Shown: positions 18,044-28,837, numbered from the stretch's first letter. The stretch is 64,000 bases of DNA from Amycolatopsis coloradensis (GCF_001953865.1 NZ_MQUQ01000009.1:62001-126000); one strand, 5' to 3'. Numbers and translations are program-made. Notes: a model not told the origin generated them from the sequence alone.

Positions 18044-18469
18044 TCAGGTCGTGCGCAGGGTGTTGGCCTGGTCGGTGACCATGGTCTTCGAACGAGCGAC
18101 TTCGAGCTTGGCGATGTAGCCCTCGATGTAGGCCCTCATCGACTCGTTCTGCTTCTGCAGGCCCAGTAAGGATTCGATTCCGGAGTCGACGTAGCTGGAG
18201 CTGGCCTCGTCCTGTCCCGGCGGCATCAGGTCACTGACGATGAGGTCGATCTTGTCACCGTCGTCGACGACTTTCTGCAGTTCGTCTTCCCACAGCCCGA
18301 TGACGGTCTTCAGCTCCTCGGGGCTCATCTCGAACCCGCCGCCACCACCGCCTCCACCGCCGTAAACGGTCGGCTCCGGCGGCGTGAAGATATCCCCCCA
18401 GACGGCCTTCACCGCACTAGCGGCATCGCCGATGATGTCCACGCCCCGCACCTTCCCCTCAGCACTCAC
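18044..18469 (-). CDS. WXG100-like hypothetical protein, first gene of type VII cassette
   Basis: A 141-residue protein starting at GTG. A short N-terminal helix is followed by a run of nine glycines (about residues 39-47) and then two predicted helices (MSPEELKTVIGLWEDELQKV and GIESLLGLQKQNESMRAYIEGY). The helical hairpin is the size of a WXG100 partner but has no clear WxG motif. It opens the operon, two bases before the lipoprotein gene. The function is inferred from context: a small helical partner of the PPE-like protein. Confidence 0.65.
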   Translation of the reverse strand: MSAEGKVRGVDIIGDAASAVKAVWGDIFTPPEPTVYGGGGGGGGGFEMSPEELKTVIGLWEDELQKVVDDGDKIDLIVSDLMPPGQDEASSSYVDSGIESLLGLQKQNESMRAYIEGYIAKLEVARSKTMVTDQANTLRTT

Positions 18470-18592
18470 TCACCGTGATGGACAAAGAGTAGCCAAGCGG
18501 CCGACGGCATGTCAGCCGATCCGGCCGAGTGATCGGACGTGTTTCCGAGCCGCAAGGTTCCCGAACGGATCAAACATCCCGCGAACTGGTCA

Positions 18593-18608
18593 CAGTACGT
18601 ACGTACGG
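18593..18608. promoter_or_regulatory. Probable AcnR operator
   Basis: The 16-base sequence CAGTACGTACGTACGG differs at one base from the AcnR consensus I recall from Corynebacterium, CAGNACnnncGTACTG. It lies 37 bases upstream of the AcnR-type gene, so autoregulation is likely. This rests on remembered consensus and on position. Confidence 0.7.
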
Positions 18609-18645
18609 ATTGCATTAACCGGGCTCTCGGTGACAGGATTCCAGG

Positions 18646-19242
18646 ATGCCACGGGTCAGTCAGGATCACCTCGACGCACGCCGGCGCCAGATCCTCGACG
18701 GCTCCCGTGTGTGCTTCGCACGCTATGGCTACGAGGCTGCCACGGTCCGGCGGCTCGAGGAGGCCACTGGTCTTTCCCGCGGCGCCATCTTCCACCACTT
18801 CCGCGACAAAGAGTCCCTCTTCCTGGCCTTGGCCGAGGACGACGCGGTCCGCATGGCCGACGTCGTCGCCGAGCAGGGGCTCGTCCAGGTGATGCGCGAC
18901 CTGCTGACGAACCGCAGCGAGCACCCCGCCGACTGGCTCGGCACGCGGCTGGAGGTCTCCCGGCGGCTGCGCACCGACCCCGAGTTCCGCGCCCGCTGGG
19001 CCGAGCGGTCGCAGCAGCTCACCACCGCGACCCGCCGCCGACTGCTGCGCCAGCGCGACGCCGGGATCCTGCGCGACGACGTCGATGTCGACGTCCTGAC
19101 CGCGTATCTCGAACTGGTCCTCGAAGGACTCGTCTCCCACCTCGCGATGGGCCAGCCCGGTGACGATCTCGGTCCCGTGCTCGACCTGGTCGAGGAGAGC
19201 GTGCGGCGGCACCGCGCCCACGCGGCCGGGGGAACGCGTTAA
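18646..19242 (+). CDS. acnR: TetR-family regulator, AcnR type
   Basis: A 198-residue TetR-type repressor. The N-terminus MPRVSQDHLDARRRQILDG and the helix-turn-helix segment ATVRRLEEATGLSRGAIFHH closely match M. tuberculosis Rv1474c and corynebacterial AcnR, the repressor of aconitase. The C-terminal part (LVLEGLVSHLA, LDLVEESVRR) is also the AcnR pattern. In those organisms the gene lies directly after acn; here no aconitase gene is in the window, and the upstream neighbour is the oppositely transcribed type VII cassette. A matching operator lies just upstream. The assignment is good but by motif memory. Confidence 0.78.
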   Translation: MPRVSQDHLDARRRQILDGSRVCFARYGYEAATVRRLEEATGLSRGAIFHHFRDKESLFLALAEDDAVRMADVVAEQGLVQVMRDLLTNRSEHPADWLGTRLEVSRRLRTDPEFRARWAERSQQLTTATRRRLLRQRDAGILRDDVDVDVLTAYLELVLEGLVSHLAMGQPGDDLGPVLDLVEESVRRHRAHAAGGTR

Positions 19243-19253
19243 GATTGTCCTAT

Positions 19254-19380
19254 CGCCGCAGTACAGCGGCGGTCTCTGGTTGATTCATCCGATTGAGGAG
19301 TGACTCTTTTCGTGCGCGACGCGCAGTCACCTGGTGACAGTATCGAGCCGGGTGGCACACCCGGCTGTTCCGCGGATCTT
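19254..19380 (+). promoter_or_regulatory. Structured 5' leader of the CNNM gene pair
   Basis: The 167 bases before the first CNNM gene contain several stems in order. They are CGCCGC/GCGGCG at 19254-19271, GTGACT (19300-19305) with AGTCAC (19325-19330) enclosing TGCGC/GCGCA, and an 8-bp stem GCCGGGTG/CACCCGGC at 19347-19365. Such density of hairpins is unusual for this window. The downstream genes are probable Mg2+ or other divalent-metal transporters, so a metal-sensing leader is plausible. I do not see the cores of the M-box or yybP-ykoY classes clearly. Confidence 0.45.
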
Positions 19381-19409
19381 CCTGCCGACCCCGTCCCCGC
19401 CGGCGGGAA

Positions 19410-20756
19410 ATGATGGAAATCCTGTTCGCCGTTCTCGGCGTTCTCCTGTTCCTTCTGCTGACCATCGGCACCGGCCTCGCCGTCGCCGCTGAGTTCTCCC
19501 TCACCGCGCTCGAGCGCAGCACGGTCGACGCGAACGTCCGCCAGGTCGGCGACCGCCGCGCGCACACCGTGCAGAAGGCGCACCGCACCCTCTCGTTCCA
19601 GCTCTCCGGCGCGCAGGTGGCGATCACCATCACCACCCTGATCACCGGTTATCTCGCGGAACCGGTGATCGGCGACCTGCTGCACCCGCTGTTCACCGCC
19701 GTCGGGTTCTCCGAAAGTGTCGCGAACGGCGTCTCGCTGGCGGTCGCGTTGTTCCTGGCGACGTCGCTGTCGATGATCCTCGGCGAGATGATGCCGAAGA
19801 ACCTCGCGATCGCCCGGCCGCTGCAGACCGCTCGCGCCGTCGCGGGATACCACTCGCGGTTCTCGTCGATGTTCCGCTGGCTCATCACCCTGATGAACAA
19901 CAGCGCCAACTTCCTGGTCCGCAAGTTCGGTGTCGAACCGCAGGAGGAACTGCGTTCGGCACGGTCACCCCAGGAGCTCGGTTCGATCGTGCGCTCCAGC
20001 GCCGAAAGCGGCACGCTCGACACGTCGACAGCCGAACTGCTGGACAAGTCGCTGCGCTTCGGCGAGCGGACGGCCGACGAGCTGATGACCCCGCGCGTCC
20101 AGCTCGAATCGCTGACCGTGGACGACACGATCCACGACCTCATCGAGATCTCCCGCCGCACCGGGTTCTCCCGTTTCCCGGTCTACACCCAGGATCTCGA
20201 CGACGTACAGGGCGCGGTGCACATCAAACAGGCGTTCGCCGTCCCGGCCGACCGGCGCGCCACGGTGCGGATCGGTTCGGTCATGCGACCGATCCCGACC
20301 GTGCCCGAATCGCTGCCGGGCGATTCGCTGCTCAACCGGCTGCGCGATTCCCGGTTCCAGCTGGCGATCGTCGTCGACGAGTACGGCGGCACCGCGGGAC
20401 TCGTGACGCTGGAAGACGTCGTAGAGGAGATCATCGGCGACGTCCGTGACGAGCACGACGAGCGGGAAGCACCGTCCTCGCAACAGGTCGGCGCCGACAA
20501 CTGGCTCGTGTCCGGGCAGCTTCGCGCCGACGAAGTCACCGACGAGACCGGGTTCCGGATGCCGGACGGCGACTACGAGACCATCGCCGGACTGATCCTC
20601 GAGCAACTCGGCCGGATCCCCTCCCCCGGCGACGCCACCGACCTCGACGCCTGGCGGCTCACGGTGACCAAAATGGACCGTCTCCGCATCGCCGAGGTCG
20701 AAGTCCGCCGGGTCAGCGAAACCGCCACCTCCGCCGAGCAGGAGCCCGCCCGATGA
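19410..20756 (+). CDS. CNNM/CorC-type membrane protein with CBS pair (HlyC/CorC family)
   Basis: A 448-residue inner-membrane protein. Residues 1-190 form the DUF21/CNNM membrane domain, with the conserved LGEMMPKNLAIA segment. Residues 205-335 hold two CBS domains (ELMTPRVQLESL, GFSRFPVYTQDL, VDEYGGTAGLVTLEDVVEEI). Residues 360-440 are the CorC_HlyC transporter-associated domain. The family handles Mg2+ efflux or, by annotation, hemolysin-like activity; the transport role is the better supported. It starts an operon with a second CNNM gene, overlapping it by four bases. GGCGGGAA precedes two adjacent ATG codons. Confidence 0.9.
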   Translation: MMEILFAVLGVLLFLLLTIGTGLAVAAEFSLTALERSTVDANVRQVGDRRAHTVQKAHRTLSFQLSGAQVAITITTLITGYLAEPVIGDLLHPLFTAVGFSESVANGVSLAVALFLATSLSMILGEMMPKNLAIARPLQTARAVAGYHSRFSSMFRWLITLMNNSANFLVRKFGVEPQEELRSARSPQELGSIVRSSAESGTLDTSTAELLDKSLRFGERTADELMTPRVQLESLTVDDTIHDLIEISRRTGFSRFPVYTQDLDDVQGAVHIKQAFAVPADRRATVRIGSVMRPIPTVPESLPGDSLLNRLRDSRFQLAIVVDEYGGTAGLVTLEDVVEEIIGDVRDEHDEREAPSSQQVGADNWLVSGQLRADEVTDETGFRMPDGDYETIAGLILEQLGRIPSPGDATDLDAWRLTVTKMDRLRIAEVEVRRVSETATSAEQEPAR

Positions 20757-21796
20757 GCGACTGGTTCAACATCTTCCTCGTCGTGATCCTGCTGCTGGCC
20801 AACGCCTTCTTCGTCGGCGCCGAGTTCACCCTGATCTCGTCGCGGCGCGACAGGCTGGAAGCCTTGCTGGAGCAGGGAAAAACCCGCGCGCAAATCGTCA
20901 TCAACGCGAGCAAGAACGTCTCGCTCATGCTCGCGGGCGCGCAGCTCGGCATCACGATCTGCTCCTTGCTGCTCGGACGGCTGGGCGAGCCCGCCATCGC
21001 GCATCAGCTGGCCGGGTTCTTCGCACTGCTCGGGATCCCGGACGTGCTGCTGCACCCGATCTCGTTCGCGATCGCGCTGGCGTTCATCACCGTCCTGCAC
21101 GTCCTCATCGGCGAGATGGTGCCGAAGAACCTCGCGATCGCCGAGCCGGAGCGGCTGGCGCTGTGGCTGGTCCCGGTGCACGTGGCCTGGGTGAAGATCG
21201 CCAACCCATTCATCTGGCTGCTGAACTTCGTGGCGAACTCGCTGCTGCGGCTGTTCAAGGTCGAGCCGAAGGACGAGCTGGAAACCGCCTACACCTCGGA
21301 CGAACTCGCCGAACTGCTCAGCGAGTCTCGTCGCGAGGGGCTGCTGGAGCAGTCCGAGCACCAGCGGCTGAGCAAGACGCTGTCGTCGGTGGAGAAGACG
21401 GTGGCCGACGTCCTGGTCCCGACGGCGCAGCTGACCACGCTGCCCTGCTCGCCCACGCTGGGCGACGTCGAGCGCGCGGTGTCCTCGACCGGTTTCTCGC
21501 GTTTCCCGGTCTGCGCCGACGACGGCTCGCTGACCGGCTACATCCACGTGAAAGACGTCCTCGACCTCGTGGGCGAGCAGCCGTCGACCGTGGTGCCGTC
21601 GGGTAAGACACGCACGCTGACCGAACTACGCGTCGACGCCCGGCTGGACGAGGCGCTGTCAGCGATGCGCAAGGAAGGCAGTCACCTGGCACGGGCGCTG
21701 AACCCGGCGGGCGAGGCCGTCGGGGTCGTCGCGCTGGAGGACCTCGTCGAGGAATACGTGGGAACTGTGCGCGACGGCACCCACGTCATGTCATGA
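20753..21796 (+). CDS. CNNM-type membrane protein with CBS pair, no CorC tail
   Basis: A 347-residue paralogue of the preceding protein. It shows the DUF21 membrane domain with IGEMVPKNLAIA, then two CBS domains (VLVPTAQLTTL, STGFSRFPVCADDGSLTGYI, VGVVALEDLVEEYVG). It ends there, lacking the C-terminal CorC_HlyC domain. The pairing of a long and a short CNNM protein in overlapping genes suggests a heterodimer, since family members work as dimers. It is coupled at both ends, overlapping its upstream and downstream neighbours by four bases (ATGA). Confidence 0.88.
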   Translation: MSDWFNIFLVVILLLANAFFVGAEFTLISSRRDRLEALLEQGKTRAQIVINASKNVSLMLAGAQLGITICSLLLGRLGEPAIAHQLAGFFALLGIPDVLLHPISFAIALAFITVLHVLIGEMVPKNLAIAEPERLALWLVPVHVAWVKIANPFIWLLNFVANSLLRLFKVEPKDELETAYTSDELAELLSESRREGLLEQSEHQRLSKTLSSVEKTVADVLVPTAQLTTLPCSPTLGDVERAVSSTGFSRFPVCADDGSLTGYIHVKDVLDLVGEQPSTVVPSGKTRTLTELRVDARLDEALSAMRKEGSHLARALNPAGEAVGVVALEDLVEEYVGTVRDGTHVMS

Positions 21797-22704
21797 CCGG
21801 CGTGATCGTCCTCCCCGAGCCTGCCTGGCGGGCTCGGGAGGACGACCACGTCGCCAGGATGCGGCGCTGGACGACACCGCACCAGCGCCGCCGCTCGCGG
21901 GGCGAGAAACATCCGGTCCTCGACTTCCTCTTCACGTACTACTCGCACCGCCCCGGCCACGTCGAACGCTGGCAACCGGGGCCGGGTGTCGCGCTCGAAG
22001 GCCGGTCCGCGCAGCGGTTCCTGGAGCGGAAGGGCTACGTCGAGACGCCGGACGGCGTCATGCTGGACCCGGCAGGCTTCACCGATGGCCGGGCCAAGAC
22101 CGCCGAATTCGTCCTCGGCCTGCTTTCCGCGACCGCTTCCCGCGCGCCGAGGCTCAGTTGTTTCGGGCTTCACGAATGGGCAATGGTTTACCGGGAATCA
22201 GCGGATGAGGTTCGTCACTCACAACTTCCGCTCCGGCTCGGCTCGGCCGGAACGGACGGCGTCGTCGAGTCCCTGGAGATCCGATGCGGGCACTTCGACG
22301 CTTTTCGGTTCTTCACCGAACCCGCCAAGCCGCGCAACACCCTGCGGCCGGAGCGGGAGAACCAGATCGAGTTCGAGCAGCCGGGCTGCCTGCACGCCAA
22401 CATGGACCTCTTCAAGTGGGCCTACAAACTCGACCCGTTCGTACCCGCCGAGCTGGTCGGGGACTGCTTCGAACTGGCGGCGGACATCCGTGAGCTGGAC
22501 ATGCGCGCCAGCCCGTACGACCTCGCGGCGTTCGGATACTCGCCGGTGCGGATCGAGAGCCCGGAAGGCCGGGCCGAGTATGCCCGCGCACAGGCCGCTT
22601 TCGCCCGCCGGGCCACGCCGCTGCGTGAGCACCTGATAGCGCATTGCCAACAACTCCTGACCGAGTTAAAGAAGGCGCCCGTGACACGCGGAAAACAACT
22701 GTGA
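21793..22704 (+). CDS. Conserved actinobacterial protein (often labelled 3-methyladenine DNA glycosylase)
   Basis: A 303-residue soluble protein. The segments GEKHPVLDFLFTYYSHRPGHVERWQPG (positions 37-63), CFGLHEWAMVYR and CLHANMDLFKWAYKL are typical of a conserved actinobacterial family. Databases often call this family 3-methyladenine DNA glycosylase. I see no helix-hairpin-helix or AAG-type active site, so that name is doubtful. The start overlaps the second CNNM gene by four bases, making it the third gene of the operon. A DNA-repair role should not be assumed. Confidence 0.6.
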   Translation: MTGVIVLPEPAWRAREDDHVARMRRWTTPHQRRRSRGEKHPVLDFLFTYYSHRPGHVERWQPGPGVALEGRSAQRFLERKGYVETPDGVMLDPAGFTDGRAKTAEFVLGLLSATASRAPRLSCFGLHEWAMVYRESADEVRHSQLPLRLGSAGTDGVVESLEIRCGHFDAFRFFTEPAKPRNTLRPERENQIEFEQPGCLHANMDLFKWAYKLDPFVPAELVGDCFELAADIRELDMRASPYDLAAFGYSPVRIESPEGRAEYARAQAAFARRATPLREHLIAHCQQLLTELKKAPVTRGKQL

Positions 22705-22797
22705 GTTGTCGCATTCCCCGTAACATCCTCCCCTGTTAGAGTGATAACGGTTTGATTGCATACGCAGCGCGAGCGCGCACGTTTCGAAAGGACAACG

Positions 22798-23484
22798 ATG
22801 GGGCGACACAGCGTGGCCGAAGAGCCGGTGCCGCATCCCCTCGACCCGCCGAAGCGGCCTCAGGGTCGCGGTGAGGCGACCGGTTCGCACCGGATCGTCG
22901 GGAAGAAGGCCCCGCGGCGCCGCATCGCCAAGTGGCCCATCGCCTGCCTGGTCCTCGTGGTCCTGGTCGCGATCGGCGTGTTCGGCTGGAACTGGGCGGA
23001 CGGGGAGCTCAACACCCGGGCCGAGGCCCAGGCCAAGGCGTGCAGCGCCGGTGACACTCCGCTGCGGGTCATCGTCACCCCCAGCATCGAGAAACCGCTC
23101 CGGGCGGCGGCCGACCGGTGGAACAACGCCGCGACCGTGGTCCGCGACCACTGCGTGATCATCCAGATCGACGCGCTGCCCTCCGCCTCCGTGCTCGACG
23201 GTCTCGTCGGGCGGACGAACCTGGATTCCATCGGCGGCCTCCCCGCCGCCTGGATCCCCGAGTCCTCCTACTGGGTGACCGAGCTGAACACCGCGAAACC
23301 CGAGCTGGTCGGTTCGCCCGCCCAGTCGGTCGCGACCGCGCGATCGGCCGACTACCCGCTCGTCGGACTCGCCGGCAAGAACATCGACGAGGTCCAGATG
23401 CGCGCCTCGCAGACGTTCCGGCAGTTCTTGCAGCAGCCCGCCCAGCAGGCCGACTTCGCCGCCGCGGGTATCAAGGCCACCTGA
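22798..23484 (+). CDS. Membrane-anchored substrate-binding-like protein, short form
   Basis: A 228-residue protein with a basic cytoplasmic N-terminus, one transmembrane helix (about residues 43-62, WPIACLVLVVLVAIGVFGW) and an outside domain. The outside part (PLRVIVTPSIEKPLRAAADRWN, CVIIQIDALPSASVLDGL, AAWIPESSYWVTEL) matches the first lobe of extracellular solute-binding proteins that in actinobacteria are often fused to a VWA domain. Here the protein ends after one lobe and has no VWA domain. Start chosen at the ATG with AAAGGA six bases upstream, giving the common MGRHS beginning. Confidence 0.65.
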   Translation: MGRHSVAEEPVPHPLDPPKRPQGRGEATGSHRIVGKKAPRRRIAKWPIACLVLVVLVAIGVFGWNWADGELNTRAEAQAKACSAGDTPLRVIVTPSIEKPLRAAADRWNNAATVVRDHCVIIQIDALPSASVLDGLVGRTNLDSIGGLPAAWIPESSYWVTELNTAKPELVGSPAQSVATARSADYPLVGLAGKNIDEVQMRASQTFRQFLQQPAQQADFAAAGIKAT

Positions 23485-23504
23485 GTCCCACCCGTTTCTC
23501 GCGT

Positions 23505-23547
23505 GAAGGCCCCCTTCCCTCGGCTGAGCCGAGGGAAGGGGGCCTTC
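23505..23547. repeat. Family-B intergenic palindrome
   Basis: A 43-base palindrome with arms beginning GAAGGCCCCCTTCCCTCGGC and the centre CTGAG. It sits between convergent genes, 20 bases after one stop and 12 bases before the end of the broken reductase, and can terminate transcription from both sides. A second copy is at 41655 and a decayed one at 41811. Confidence 0.88.
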
Positions 23548-23559
23548 CTGCGATTCCGG

Positions 23560-24290
23560 CTAGACCAGGTCGAAGGTGTCCGGGTCCGGGCCGGTGCGTG
23601 TCCCGTCGTCGAACTCGGCGAGTGCGGCGAGGTCGTCTTTGGCGAGTTCGAACTCGAAGACGTCGAAGTTCTCGCGGATCCGGGACGGGGTCACGGATTT
23701 CGGGATGGCCACCGTGCCCAGTCGCAGATGCCAGCGCAGCACCAGCTGCGCCGGGCTCTTTCCGTACTAGCCCGCGAGCGCGGTCAAGGTCGGGTCCGAG
23801 AGCAGCGAGCCCTGCGCGAGCGGGCTCCACGCTTCGGTGACGATGCCGTGCTCGGCGTGGAACTCCCGCAGTTCGACACCCCGATGGCCCGCGTCCGGCC
23901 ATCGGCGTAGAGCTTTTCCAGCGCTCGCCAGGTTTCGACGTACTTGCCGCGGGTCGGCATCGGCCAGTGGATCAGGTACAGGTCGACCCGGTCCAGGCCC
24001 AGTTCCGCCAGGCTGGCGTCGAACGCGCGCAGCGCCGCGTCGTAGCCGTGGCCGGGGTTCGGCAGTTTGGTGGTGATGAACAGTTCGTCGCGAGGCACAC
24101 CCACCGAGCGGATCGCCTCACCGACGCCCGCTTCGTTCCGGTACGACGCGGCGGTGTCGATGCCGCGGTACCCGGCCTCGATCGCGGTCCGGACGACCTT
24201 GGCCGTGTCGCCCGCGGGCACCTGCCAGCCGCCGAAACCGAGTTGAGGGATGGCTACCTCGTTGTTCAGGACGACGGAAGACACGGCCAT
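23560..24290 (-). pseudogene. Aldo/keto reductase, disrupted
   Basis: The N-terminal part, 24290 down to about 23900, encodes a normal aldo/keto reductase: QLGFGGWQVPAGDT, the catalytic DTAASYRNEAGVG tyrosine region, LDRVDLYLIHWP, and RAIGVSN. Directly after GVSN the reading frame shifts and about 35-40 expected residues are missing. The next recognisable segment (LREFHAEHGIVTEAWSPLAQ) is in another frame. A TAG at about 23767-23769 then interrupts LTALAG/YGKSPAQL. The C-terminal SVTPSRIRENFDVFEFEL and DDGTRTGPDPDTF are intact. Two independent lesions make a sequencing error unlikely; the gene is probably dead. Confidence 0.88.
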
Positions 24291-24338
24291 GGAAGAAGAA
24301 TCCTCACTGGGGTCTGCGGCGGGGTTTCCCGGCCCGCA

Positions 24339-25166
24339 TCATTCCATCCCGTGCCGGGCGTGCGCGCGCAGATACTCCGCCGTGGCCGTGTCGGCGGGGA
24401 AGAACGACTCGATCACGAGCTCGGCGACCGTGATGTCCAGTGGCGTCCCGAACGTCGAGACCGTGCTGAAGAAGGTGAGATCCACCCCGTCGTGCCGCAG
24501 CCGCAGCGGGACGAAGATGTCACCCGGGCCGGGAAGCTCCACCTCGGGAACGGGATCGTCACACGGATAGGTGAGTAGCTCCTCCAGCAGCTCCGTCAGG
24601 ACCGGATCGGCCGTCTGGGTCACCTGGCGCCGCAGCCTGCCGAGCAGATGAGCGCGCCACTCCCCCAGATTCAGCACGTACGGCGCCATCCCCTCCGGAT
24701 GCAGGGTCAGCCGGAGCACGTTGACCGGCGGCGTCATCAAGGTGGGCGAGACCAGGTCGGTCATGATCGACACGCTCGCGTTGGCGTCGACCAGGTTCCA
24801 CCCCCGGTCGACGACGGCGGCCGGATAGGGCTCGTGACTGGTCATCAACTGCCGCACCGCCTGGCGGACCGCCGCCAGTTCCGGGTCACCCAGGCCGCTC
24901 TCCGGGTACGCGGGCGCGTAGCCCGCCGCGAGAAGCAGCCGGTTGCGTTCCCGCAAGGGCACCTCCAGATGTTCGCCCAGCCGCAGCACCATGTCGCGGC
25001 TGGGCTTGGACCGGCCGGTCTCCACGAAGCTCAGGTGCCTGGTCGAGATCTCCGCGGAGATCGCGAGGTCGAGCTGGCTGATCCGGCGGCGGTCACGCCA
25101 TTCCCGCAGGAGTTCGCCGACAGGGCGGCCGGCGCGGCCCGCCGTCAAAGTGGTCGTCACGATCAC
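24339..25166 (-). CDS. XRE-family regulator with MmyB-like ligand domain
   Basis: A 275-residue regulator. An N-terminal helix-turn-helix of the XRE type spans about residues 17-70 (LLREWRDRRRISQLDLAISA, STRHLSFVETGRSKPS). The rest is the MmyB-like PAS-fold ligand-binding domain (YPAAVVDRGWNLVDAN, DIFVPLRLRHDG, LRAHARHG). In Streptomyces MmyB such domains have been linked to fatty-acid binding. It is divergent from the NTF2-like gene 112 bases away, the usual arrangement when such regulators control a neighbouring enzyme. Start at GTG. Confidence 0.88.
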   Translation of the reverse strand: MIVTTTLTAGRAGRPVGELLREWRDRRRISQLDLAISAEISTRHLSFVETGRSKPSRDMVLRLGEHLEVPLRERNRLLLAAGYAPAYPESGLGDPELAAVRQAVRQLMTSHEPYPAAVVDRGWNLVDANASVSIMTDLVSPTLMTPPVNVLRLTLHPEGMAPYVLNLGEWRAHLLGRLRRQVTQTADPVLTELLEELLTYPCDDPVPEVELPGPGDIFVPLRLRHDGVDLTFFSTVSTFGTPLDITVAELVIESFFPADTATAEYLRAHARHGME

Positions 25167-25278
25167 GAACCTACGGCCAAGGGTGCCGGGCCGCCATTAC
25201 CTCACGCGTAATCGACGGGACCCGCCTCCACCGGCCAGAGTTGCGACATCGGTTACCCCCAAAGAAAAAGGAGCCACC

Positions 25279-25641
25279 ATGTCGGACATCCAGCGCGTCG
25301 TCGAGCAGTACATCGCCGTGTGGAACGAGACGGACGCTGACCAGCGCCGCGCGCTCATCGCCGAAGTGTTCACCGAGGACGCCACCTACACCGACCCGCT
25401 GGGCGCGGTCACCGGTCACGACGGTGTCGACGGCTTCATCGCCGGTGCGCAGACCCAGTTCGCGGGTTTGCGGTTCAGCCTGCCGTCTGCCCCCGACGCG
25501 CATCACGACATCGCGCGGTTCCAGTGGTACCTCGGCCCGGAGGGCGCGGCGGAGCCACTGGCGATCGGCTTCGACGTCATCACCGTCGAGAACGGCAGGA
25601 TCAAGCAGGTCCTGGGCTTTCTGGACAAGATGCCCGGCTGA
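25279..25641 (+). CDS. NTF2/SnoaL-like protein
   Basis: A 120-residue protein with the cone-shaped NTF2/SnoaL fold: VVEQYIAVWNETDADQRR, VFTEDATYTDPLG, ARFQWYLGPEG and VENGRIKQVLGFLDKMP. Members are isomerases, cyclases or small-molecule binders; the active-site residues cannot be assigned here. AAAAAGGAG precedes the ATG. It lies divergently from the MmyB-like regulator and ends three bases before the convergent gcvP gene. Confidence 0.85.
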   Translation: MSDIQRVVEQYIAVWNETDADQRRALIAEVFTEDATYTDPLGAVTGHDGVDGFIAGAQTQFAGLRFSLPSAPDAHHDIARFQWYLGPEGAAEPLAIGFDVITVENGRIKQVLGFLDKMPG

Positions 25642-25644
25642 CGC

Positions 25645-28524
<2,880 letters not shown>

Positions 28525-28544
28525 CGGGGACCTCCCAAGACGCG

Positions 28545-28584
28545 GGGGTGGGGCCGGGACGATTGTCCTGGCCCTCCCCACTCT
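28545..28584 (-). promoter_or_regulatory. Hairpin between glycine riboswitch and gcvP
   Basis: On the transcribed strand GGGG-A-GGGCC-A-GGAC pairs with GTCC-C-GGCCC-CA-CCCC around an AATC loop. It lies just after the second aptamer and about 20 bases before the gcvP start. It has no U-run but is the best candidate for the switching element, either a terminator or a structure controlling access to the ribosome site. Confidence 0.55.
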
Positions 28585-28600
28585 GTCCGTACCCCCGTGG

Positions 28601-28786
28601 GGGCGCCTGAGAGTTTCGCCCGTGGGTTGTGTCGGGCTTGCACCGTCGGCGGAGCCGCCAGGTGGTGACCTGACGACTCACTTTCCAGAGGCGTCTAGTC
28701 CGCGCGGTCCAGGGTGCCTGAGAGGTTCCGGGGAGGACTTGCTCCTTCGGCGCCGAGCTGTTATCGGCTCGGTCTCTCCCGCGCGG
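28601..28786 (-). promoter_or_regulatory. Tandem glycine riboswitch (gcvT element)
   Basis: Read on the minus strand, the first aptamer runs from GCGGGAGAGACC through GCGCCGAAGGAGCAAG to GGAACCTCTCAGGCACCC. The second runs from GACTAGACGCCTCTGGAAAG through GACGGTGCAAGCCC to GCGAAACTCTCAGGCGCCC. These are the conserved cores of both glycine aptamers in the usual tandem order. It precedes gcvP, so glycine should switch on its own cleavage. Confidence 0.95.
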
Positions 28787-28837
28787 ATTCGTCGACCGCG
28801 GAAGTGAGCCTACCCTGCCGCTCGCGCGGCTTCATGA

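Noticed and set aside
19254..19409. Leader as a standard M-box riboswitch
   Set aside because: The conserved GTTAGGTGAGGC core and the downstream CTGC-rich core were looked for and not found. It is kept only as an unclassified structured leader.
21793..22704. Accepting a 3-methyladenine DNA glycosylase function
   Set aside because: The name is common for this family, but no glycosylase fold motif or active-site residue is visible, so it is recorded as a conserved protein of unknown function.
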